64,000 bases of DNA from SMBSF63 sp034003545 (GTDB lineage: Bacteria; Chloroflexota; Anaerolineae; Anaerolineales; Anaerolineaceae). The stretch is taken from assembly GCA_964447155.1 (NCBI GenBank), contig CAYURM010000006.1, positions 1 to 64,000 on the forward strand. The letters are read 5' to 3'. Below the pieces are notes generated by a model that was not told the origin of the DNA, did not search any database, and saw nothing but the letters and a program-made list of their open reading frames with translations. Of this stretch, positions 58,037 through 64,000 are shown one piece after another. The translations under genes were made by a program, and so were the position numbers. Positions within the stretch are counted from its first letter, which is position 1. Every line of letters starts with the position of its first letter.

Positions 58037-59182
58037 ATGGAACAACTCAATAAACCCCTCGCAGAATCATTTGCCCGCATCAAGGTAGTCGGTGTTGGCG
58101 GCGGTGGCTGCAATGCAGTCAACCGGATGATCGAAGAAGGTCTGCAAGGCATTGAATTCATTTCGGTGAATACGGATGCTCAAGCCTTGCTGCTTTCCAA
58201 AGCCCGCACACGCGTACGGATTGGCGACAAATCCACCCGCGGGCTGGGCGCCGGCGGCAACCCCGAAATGGGGCAAAAAGCCGCTGAGGAATCATCAGAA
58301 GAACTGTATCAGGTGCTGAAAGGCAGCGACATGGTCTTCGTCACCGCCGGTCTTGGCGGCGGCACAGGCACCGGCGCTGCCCCTGTGGTAGCCCAGATTG
58401 CCAAAGACTTGGGCGCCCTGACCATTGGCGTGGTCACCCGCCCGTTCACCTTTGAAGGCTCACAGCGCCAGTTGTCTGCAGAAAAAGGCATCGAGCGGCT
58501 GAAAGAACAGGCCGACACTTTGATCGCCATTCCCAACGACCGCCTGCTGCAAATCGTGGACAAGCGCGCCAGCCTGACGGACGCTTTCGGCGTAGCCGAT
58601 GACGTGCTGCGCCAGGGTATTCAGGGCATTTCCGAGCTGATCACCGTTCCCGGTCTGATCAACCTCGACTTTGCCGATGTGCGCACGATCATGTCCGAAG
58701 GCGGGGCGGCATTGATGGCCGTTGGCCGCTCAACCGGCGAAGATCGCGCACGCATTGCTGCCGAAGAAGCCATTTCCAGCAAGCTGCTGGACATCACCAT
58801 TGACGGCGCCCGCGGCATCCTCTTCAACGTGACCGGCGACTCCAGCCTGACCCTGTTCGAGGTCAACCAGGCTGCTGCGATCATCAAGGAAACCGCGCAC
58901 CCCGATGTCAACCTTATCTTTGGCGCTGTGGTAGACCCGAATATGGGCGAAGAACTGCGTGTCACCGTGATTGCGACCGGATTCGATACCAGCAGCGGCA
59001 TCCGCCACATGGAACGCACACCGCGCACCAATACTTCGGAACGCTCGCGTCAGGAACGCTCGGCTGAAATGGCTGATCAGCCTATCGTCAGCCAGTCTTC
59101 TCCGACCGAGTATCAGCGCCAAGTGTTGAATACCGACGACCTGGATATTCCCGCCTTCCTGCGCCGCCGTAACCAACACTAA
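58037..59182 (+). CDS. ftsZ: Division protein FtsZ
   Basis: A 381-residue tubulin-like GTPase. IKVVGVGGGGCNAVNRM, NTDAQAL, the tubulin signature GGGTGTGAAPVVA, NDRLLQ and the NxxFAD-type NLDFADV are present, and the C-terminal conserved peptide is DDLDIPAFLRRR after a flexible linker (about 325-360). AAGGAGGAA gives it the best ribosome site of the cluster, fitting high expression. Confidence 0.98.
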   Translation: MEQLNKPLAESFARIKVVGVGGGGCNAVNRMIEEGLQGIEFISVNTDAQALLLSKARTRVRIGDKSTRGLGAGGNPEMGQKAAEESSEELYQVLKGSDMVFVTAGLGGGTGTGAAPVVAQIAKDLGALTIGVVTRPFTFEGSQRQLSAEKGIERLKEQADTLIAIPNDRLLQIVDKRASLTDAFGVADDVLRQGIQGISELITVPGLINLDFADVRTIMSEGGAALMAVGRSTGEDRARIAAEEAISSKLLDITIDGARGILFNVTGDSSLTLFEVNQAAAIIKETAHPDVNLIFGAVVDPNMGEELRVTVIATGFDTSSGIRHMERTPRTNTSERSRQERSAEMADQPIVSQSSPTEYQRQVLNTDDLDIPAFLRRRNQH

Positions 59183-59203
59183 CCAAATCCGTTGTCCATA
59201 GGC

Positions 59204-59238
59204 GGGCGGGATGGCCGGCATCCACCGCCATCCCGCCC
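59204..59238 (+). terminator. GC-rich hairpin after ftsZ
   Basis: GGGCGGGATGG (59204-59214) pairs perfectly with CCATCCCGCCC (59228-59238) 22 nt after the ftsZ stop. No T-run follows, so it may be a processing or stabilising hairpin rather than an intrinsic terminator. Confidence 0.6.
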
Positions 59239-59298
59239 CTCCTCCCCTTCTGCAAATCACAAGAAAATGCAGGAGGCCGTTACTGGTTGTCTTGTAAC

Positions 59299-59340
59299 AA
59301 AGCCGGTATGTGCAGCCATAGGTGTGCATACCGGCTTTTG
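59299..59340 (+). terminator. Terminator of the dcw cluster
   Basis: AAAGCCGGTATG (59299-59310) pairs with CATACCGGCTTT (59327-59338), followed by more T. It is the first hairpin with a T-tract after ftsZ. Confidence 0.75.
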
Positions 59341-59351
59341 ATTAATCATCC

Positions 59352-59546
59352 CCCTCCCGCAGGTTTCGCTGGAATCGCCAGCCCATAAGTCAAGTAGTGA
59401 GCTTCTGTACATCCATTCAGATTCAACCCTGCGGTTCATCACCCATCAGCCCCAACCCTCCCGCAGGGAAATTCGCTGTGCGAAGGGTACAAAACCACTA
59501 CCCTCCCAAGCATGCTGAAGTCAGGTCAAGTCCAACCTGCGGGAGG
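59352..59546. repeat. CTCCCGCAGG-bounded intergenic element
   Basis: CCCTCCCGCAGGTTTCGC (59352-59369) faces AACCTGCGGGAGG (59534-59546), with an internal CCCTCCCGCAGGG (59456-59468). Third copy of the family seen at 23095 and 36935. The rest of the 59183-59747 gap, apart from terminators, shows no gene. Confidence 0.65.
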
Positions 59547-59690
59547 ATGACAGTATTTTTTTCCCCCGCAGGCTGGAAATTTTCAACTTGCCCATGCTTG
59601 CATATATTTTTTTGCTAGTGTCGACACACAACTGACTTCCCTGCGGCAGGTTCCGTGCTAGCGGGAGCATGCCTCCAGCCCCCTTTTATT

Positions 59691-59719
59691 AAAAAAAGGA
59701 CAGGTCTTTCAACCTGTCC
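59691..59719 (-). terminator. Terminator of the signalling operon
   Basis: On the minus strand GGACAGGT-TGAAAG-ACCTGTCC (59719-59698) is followed by seven T. It lies 29 nt after the response regulator stop. Confidence 0.85.
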
Positions 59720-59747
59720 CTGTGAAATTGACTTCGCTTTCCCCCGA

Positions 59748-60131
59748 TCAAGTATTGCTGGATTGTAACAGCGCCCCCACCCTGGCCCACAGCTCACGAA
59801 TATTGATCGGTTTGGACATATACACATCACAGCCAGCCGCTATCGCCTTCTCCGCGTCGCCACGCAGCGCATTTGCCGTGATAGCAATCACCGGGACATG
59901 CATTAAATGCTCATCCCCGCTGCTCCGCAGCCGGCGGGCCACTTCATAGCCATCGATATCCGGCAGGTTAATATCCAGTAAAATCAGGTCGGGCTTCATT
60001 TCACCAGCGGCAGCCAGACCTTCTTCCCCGGTCATTGTTCCCCGGAACTCATAGCCAGCCGCTTCAATCGCCCGCTGCACCAGAGTCAGATTATCGGGAT
60101 TGTCTTCAATGTACAAAACTAAATAGCTCAT
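59748..60131 (-). CDS. Single-domain response regulator
   Basis: A 127-residue CheY-like receiver. Acidic pocket Glu9-Asp10 (IEDN), phospho-acceptor Asp53 (LLDINLP), the switch Thr in IAITANAL and the Lys in MSKPINI are present. No output domain. It lies 50 nt after the multi-GAF histidine kinase and is probably its target, acting on a further partner or as a phosphate relay. Confidence 0.93.
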   Translation of the reverse strand: MSYLVLYIEDNPDNLTLVQRAIEAAGYEFRGTMTGEEGLAAAGEMKPDLILLDINLPDIDGYEVARRLRSSGDEHLMHVPVIAITANALRGDAEKAIAAGCDVYMSKPINIRELWARVGALLQSSNT

Positions 60132-60181
60132 GCAAACTCTCCAACCACATTTTATTACTGACGCACAGTGATTATACTGTC

Positions 60182-62722
60182 TTAAACTGCCTGCAAGGGG
60201 ATCTCAATAATAAAGGTTGATCCCTCGCCCGCTACCCCACTGCTCTCAGCCCACAATCGACCGCCATGCATGTCTACCAAACTGCGGCTGATCGGTAATC
60301 CCAGACCAGTCCCGCCGACCTTGCGGGTAGAAGTCGTATCCACCTGACTAAACGATTCGAAAATCATATCCAGCTTGTTAGGGGTGATTCCCAGGCCAGT
60401 ATCCTTGACGAGAATACGCGCAGAATCAGCAAACTTATTGACAGTAACCGTAATACCGCCTGTTTCGGTAAATTTCACCGCATTGCCCAGCACGTTAATC
60501 AGCACCTGACGCATCCGCATACGGTCTGCCAGCATCTCTACCGCTTCACCATCCTGCATCACCAGGTCCAGCGCAAGCGACTTCTCGCGTGCCAATGGGC
60601 CGACAATATCCATTGCTTCTTCAATCAGAGATTGAAGGTCAAATTTCTCCAAACTGAGCGTCATCCGGCCTGCTTCAATCTTGGACATATCCAGAACATT
60701 GTTGATCAGGCTGAGCAGATGTTTACCGTTCTTCTCCACCAGGTGCAGGTCGTTCTCCATCTGGGCAGTCACCGGGCCGTCCAGCCCCAGCAAAATCACA
60801 TCCGTGAAGCCCATAATCGAGTTCAGCGGCGTGCGCAGCTCATGGCTCATGTTCGCCAGAAAATCTGACTTGAGGTGATCCAGCTCACGCAGCCGTTCCA
60901 CTGTCTCGGCCTGTTCCAGGTAAAGACGGGCATTCTGCAAAGCCACCGCCACCTGAGAAGTCAGCGTCATTAAAATCTGGCGCTCAAGCCGGGAAAAGCG
61001 GTTCAAGCGTGAATCCTGCACATCAAAAACACCCAGCATCTGGTCGCCGACGATCATCGGCAGAGCAATTTCTGCCCTGGTATCCGGCAGCAGTTCATTC
61101 GACAGGAAATCCGGCTCCTGGCTGGTGTCTCCGACGACGATTTCCTTACCTGTGCGGGCCACACGGGCTACCAGCGAATGTTCAGCTGACATGGGGATCG
61201 CATGCCCTTTTGCCAACAGTTTTTCACCGGCATCACCGGAGCTGGCTGAAAGCATCAGGACATCCTGATCTTTCTCATACACATAAATTTGTGCATGGTA
61301 CACACCAAACCCGGCCTGCGTCTCCTCCACCACTGTTTTCAACAATAAATCTGGATCCAGCAGACGGGAAATCGCCGTACTGATCTCGGCCACCGTTTCC
61401 ATGTCGGCTGCACGGCGGGTAGCTTCTTCAAACAGGAACAGGTTATTAACCACCACCGCAGCCTGCTGGGCAAGGGTGGTATACAGGCGTTCATCCGCCT
61501 GACTGAAAATCCGTTCCTCCTCAAACTGGGCAATAATCAGGCCGATCAAACCATCGGAAGCTTTCAAAGGCAGCAGCAGGTAGCCTTTAAAATCTGCTTC
61601 AGGCTGCCCCCCTTTGACATTGGGTGAAGCAAAAACAGAAATATCAGGCGCCAAAAACACCTTATCCTGCGCAGTGCCCCAAACGCTATACCCTGGCATA
61701 TCAACTGTATTAAAGCGCATCCCCAACGGCATCACATGACTACTGGAATCCTTTTCCCAATGCGCAGCCAATTCAACTTCTCCAAACGCTTTCGAGCGTT
61801 GGCCGCCAGCAACACGGAACAAGCTGCACCGTTTAGCACCTGTCGCAATGGCCGGTTGAGCAACCGCCAGCAGCGCTTCCTGCAAGCTGGCAGCCGCACT
61901 CAGCTCAGCGCTGACCGCATACAACCCTTCTACCTCGGCCAGCGAAGTTGCACGCTGTTCGTTGAGCCGCAGATTATCCAGGTGCGAACTTAACTGCTGG
62001 GTAACAGCCGCCAGCAAATTCTGTGCGTCCGTATCCAGATGATCAATCCCATTAAACTGCACTTCGCCGAGCACATTCTCACGCACGGCCAGCGGCACAG
62101 AAAGCTCAGCCTCCTCACCGGCATCTTCTGGTCTGCCCGGTTTCACCAGACTTTGATCATATACATAAATCAGGTCATCTTCCTGTTCATCCACCAGAAA
62201 GTCTTCCCACCCCTTTTGACTCATTTGCGCCAGCGCCTGTTCAGCTTCCAGACGATAGCGCTCTGCTTCATTGAGCAGGCGCAGGTTATCTACCTGCTGG
62301 GAAAGCCGGTCCGCCACTGCACTGACTACCCGGCGCTGGCTTTCTGTCCAATGCTGATTTTCATCTTCCAGCACCAGCCGGCCAAAAGTTTCTCCCGCCG
62401 TCTGCAAAGGGAAAGAAAGCGCATTCATGCCGGGCCGCTTGCTCACCCCATCCAGAGGATGTACGTCTTTAGCATCATAAACGAAACCAAACGAACGTTT
62501 TCGTCGAATGCCGTCCAGAAAATCATTCCAGGTCGCAGAAACTTTGCGGGTTGGCCGGGTATCCAGCGCCGTGTCCACCGCACCAGGTTCTGTGTTCGGT
62601 TTATCGGGGACAGCATGCGCTGGCGCAGCCGGCGCCTCTGTATTCAGCGGTTCAGCAGCAGGGGTTACCTTTGTGCTGGAAAATAACTGTTCAAGCTGGT
62701 TGTATAACCTGTCTTTCGACAT
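60182..62722 (-). CDS. Cytoplasmic multi-GAF histidine kinase
   Basis: An 846-residue sensor kinase without membrane helices. Two degenerate GAF-like modules (about 60-140 and 165-240), then GAF domains at about 260-420 and 440-590, a coiled coil, HisKA with His627 in SHELRTPLNS and HATPase_c with GNAVKFTETG, DTGLGI and GGTGLGLPIS. The N-terminal 50 residues are Pro/Ala-rich and disordered. The GAF modules should sense small ligands or redox state. It overlaps the ParA-like gene by 32 nt and precedes the response regulator. Confidence 0.9.
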   Translation of the reverse strand: MSKDRLYNQLEQLFSSTKVTPAAEPLNTEAPAAPAHAVPDKPNTEPGAVDTALDTRPTRKVSATWNDFLDGIRRKRSFGFVYDAKDVHPLDGVSKRPGMNALSFPLQTAGETFGRLVLEDENQHWTESQRRVVSAVADRLSQQVDNLRLLNEAERYRLEAEQALAQMSQKGWEDFLVDEQEDDLIYVYDQSLVKPGRPEDAGEEAELSVPLAVRENVLGEVQFNGIDHLDTDAQNLLAAVTQQLSSHLDNLRLNEQRATSLAEVEGLYAVSAELSAAASLQEALLAVAQPAIATGAKRCSLFRVAGGQRSKAFGEVELAAHWEKDSSSHVMPLGMRFNTVDMPGYSVWGTAQDKVFLAPDISVFASPNVKGGQPEADFKGYLLLPLKASDGLIGLIIAQFEEERIFSQADERLYTTLAQQAAVVVNNLFLFEEATRRAADMETVAEISTAISRLLDPDLLLKTVVEETQAGFGVYHAQIYVYEKDQDVLMLSASSGDAGEKLLAKGHAIPMSAEHSLVARVARTGKEIVVGDTSQEPDFLSNELLPDTRAEIALPMIVGDQMLGVFDVQDSRLNRFSRLERQILMTLTSQVAVALQNARLYLEQAETVERLRELDHLKSDFLANMSHELRTPLNSIMGFTDVILLGLDGPVTAQMENDLHLVEKNGKHLLSLINNVLDMSKIEAGRMTLSLEKFDLQSLIEEAMDIVGPLAREKSLALDLVMQDGEAVEMLADRMRMRQVLINVLGNAVKFTETGGITVTVNKFADSARILVKDTGLGITPNKLDMIFESFSQVDTTSTRKVGGTGLGLPISRSLVDMHGGRLWAESSGVAGEGSTFIIEIPLQAV

Positions 62723-63479
62723 AAGCCTCCAACTCCTCTGCCAATTTACGGTATTGAGCTTCCGCTCTGCTTTTTCTCTTACTGGAATACGCCGTCAGGG
62801 GTACACCGGCAAGCTGGCTGGCGCGTACTTTCGTATCAAAGCCAATCACGGTATTCATCAATGCCTTGCTGTAATGCTGACGCACATACTTAAGAATGTC
62901 CGTATGAAACCGCCCCCGTTTATCATACATGGTCACCAGCAAGCGGTAACGCAACTGTGGATTGGTTTTTGACCGGGTCATATTGATCAACTTAAAAACC
63001 ACATCCAGCGCCTGCAGCGAATAAAATTCCAGCTGCGTAGGGATCAGGGCCAACTGTGCCGCGGACAAAGCCGTGATCGTCAGTGCGCCCAGAGTAGGAG
63101 GACAATCCACTACGATCCACTTATAATCATCCGAAACCCTCCGCAGAATGTCCCGCAGCAGGAACTCATAGCCTTTATAAGAGAAAAGATGGCGGGAAAC
63201 CGACAACAGTTCCGAATTGGAGGGCAAAATATCCAGATTCGGAAAAGCGGTCGACTGCATCACATTCTCAAACGTTTCCTGCCCAACCAGAAGCGCAGCC
63301 ACCGATTTTTCCACTTCCTCAGGATGAAGTCCCAATCCACTGGTCAAATTCCCCGAAGGATCAAGATCGATCACCAGCGTCCTGCCTGACTGCTCTGCCA
63401 GACAGGCCCCCAGGCTGGCTACCGTCGTTGACTTCCCGACGCCGCCTTTTTGATGTGTTACCCCGATCACATAAGCCAT
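62691..63479 (-). CDS. ParA/MinD-type ATPase in a sensor operon
   Basis: A 262-residue P-loop ATPase. The deviant Walker A is QKGGVGKSTT, switch I is DLDPSGNLTSGLG, Walker B is WIVVDCPPTLG, and the C-terminal half follows the ParA/Soj pattern (LRYRLLVTMYDKR). ParA usually segregates DNA with ParB; no parB or parS-like site is here. Sitting between a PAS protein and a GAF kinase it may instead position this signalling complex, as ParC or PpfA-type proteins do for chemoreceptors. Confidence 0.88.
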   Translation of the reverse strand: MAYVIGVTHQKGGVGKSTTVASLGACLAEQSGRTLVIDLDPSGNLTSGLGLHPEEVEKSVAALLVGQETFENVMQSTAFPNLDILPSNSELLSVSRHLFSYKGYEFLLRDILRRVSDDYKWIVVDCPPTLGALTITALSAAQLALIPTQLEFYSLQALDVVFKLINMTRSKTNPQLRYRLLVTMYDKRGRFHTDILKYVRQHYSKALMNTVIGFDTKVRASQLAGVPLTAYSSKRKSRAEAQYRKLAEELEAYVERQVIQPA

Positions 63480-63512
63480 ACACTTTATCCTTACCCCAAA
63501 TTCGGGATCATC

Positions 63513-64000
63513 TTATTTCTTTCGCATTCGCTGTGCGGCATCTACACCCAGGCGGATACTGGTCTTTTCAGCACCCAGCGAGTCGCCCAGTTCGCGGATC
63601 GCCACCTGCAAGGCACTTTCCACTGAAGTGGTCGCCTGGATCTTCTGGCTGATGGCGTTGATCAAAGCTTCCTGTTCTGCCATTGAACGGCTTTCCTGCA
63701 ATAATTTCTCACGCTCTGCTTCTACATTGCGCTGCTCGGTGACATCACGAATCAGGGCCACCGCCTCGCCAGCTTCATTGACAACCATACGCGCTTCAAG
63801 CGAGTCCATTCCGCCGTTTTGATTGGGCAGTTGATAATCAAATGTCTGCATTTCTCCTTCAGCTGCACCCTTTTCCAAAGCCGCTTTCGTCAAGGCGGAA
63901 ACATCGGGAGGCAGCACCTCAAAATATTTTTTACCCAGGAAGACTTCCGGCGGGACAATCGTTCCCCCTTCAGCGCCCTTATAGTCCACAATCTTGCCAG
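63513..64000 (-). CDS. PAS-domain sensor protein (N-terminus beyond the window)
   Basis: The visible 162 residues are the C-terminal part of a longer protein; the frame continues past base 64000. They hold the end of a PAS domain (KYFEVLPPDV... FDYQLPNQNGG... EARMVVNEAGEAVALIRDVTEQR), a coiled coil and a short GAF-like start (INAISQKIQATTSVESALQVA) that ends abruptly. No kinase or output domain is seen at this end. It is the first visible gene of the operon with the ParA-like ATPase, 33 nt away. Confidence 0.8.
   Translation of the reverse strand, partial: GKIVDYKGAEGGTIVPPEVFLGKKYFEVLPPDVSALTKAALEKGAAEGEMQTFDYQLPNQNGGMDSLEARMVVNEAGEAVALIRDVTEQRNVEAEREKLLQESRSMAEQEALINAISQKIQATTSVESALQVAIRELGDSLGAEKTSIRLGVDAAQRMRKK

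Noticed and set aside
42184..59182. Secondary metabolism or horizontal origin for the large co-directional block
   Set aside because: Every gene but two small membrane or unknown ones is a standard cell-wall or division gene in normal order.
1..64000. CRISPR arrays, tRNA or rRNA genes, prophage or insertion sequences with a transposase
   Set aside because: Reading all gaps showed no regularly spaced repeat array, no cloverleaf-like sequence ending in CCA, and no transposase, integrase or phage gene; short repeats are of the REP or MITE kind.

Overview
The window looks like a chromosomal segment of a member of the Chloroflexota, most likely class Anaerolineae. The grounds are moderately GC-rich coding sequence, lipoproteins with long Thr/Pro-rich linkers, a complete mraZ-to-ftsZ division and cell-wall cluster of non-proteobacterial style, a CAP-LysM surface protein, a PadR-HAAS pair and a DUF1028 protein. 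This assignment is inference from gene content; there is no rRNA, tRNA, CRISPR array, prophage or transposase gene in the window to test it.

Layout. 1-3480: a surface-protein island made of a small secreted protein, a SipW/archaeal-type signal peptidase fused to a degenerate EAL domain, and a small RTX-repeat secreted protein. The two secreted proteins share an AAN(N/S)VP motif after their signal sequences. 3490-16540: accessory genes, including an orphan DNA methyltransferase, lipoproteins, an alkyltransferase-like/radical SAM repair pair, a nicotinamidase-like hydrolase with a palindromic operator, a CAP-LysM protein, an M20 amidohydrolase and a PadR-HAAS operon with its operator between -35 and -10. 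16794-29893: exonuclease VII, GT-C-like membrane proteins (one frameshifted and AT-rich), an ADP-ribosylglycohydrolase, an S1-domain protein, pyrG and eno. 30002-32931: a cobalt/nickel ECF transporter operon (cbiM-cbiQ-cbiO) ending in a Fur-family regulator, with a palindrome upstream. 33137-35354: an operon of family-5 uracil-DNA glycosylase, an alpha/beta hydrolase and a peroxiredoxin-like protein that carries an in-frame UGA followed by a hairpin meeting the bacterial SECIS rules. That makes it a strong selenoprotein candidate, and a conventional reading would split it into two fragments. 35373-41324: a glycosyltransferase, queA, ruvB, yjjX and a cNMP-binding histidine kinase.

41634-59182 is one co-directional dcw cluster: promoter, MraZ boxes, mraZ, rsmH, ftsL, ftsI, murF, mraY, murD, ftsW, murG, a CvpA-like gene, murC, a 63-residue unknown, murB, ddl, ftsQ, ftsA, ftsZ. 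murE is absent, and MurG lacks two usual motifs. 59748-64000 is a signalling operon on the opposite strand (PAS protein, ParA-like ATPase, multi-GAF histidine kinase, response regulator) that runs off the window end.

Several short repeat families lie between genes: an AGTCGTTA hairpin family, a CCTTTTCAAGG family, a TTTGCGTGA family and CTCCCGCAGG-bounded elements. The main leads are the UGA-containing peroxiredoxin and the signal peptidase-EAL island.
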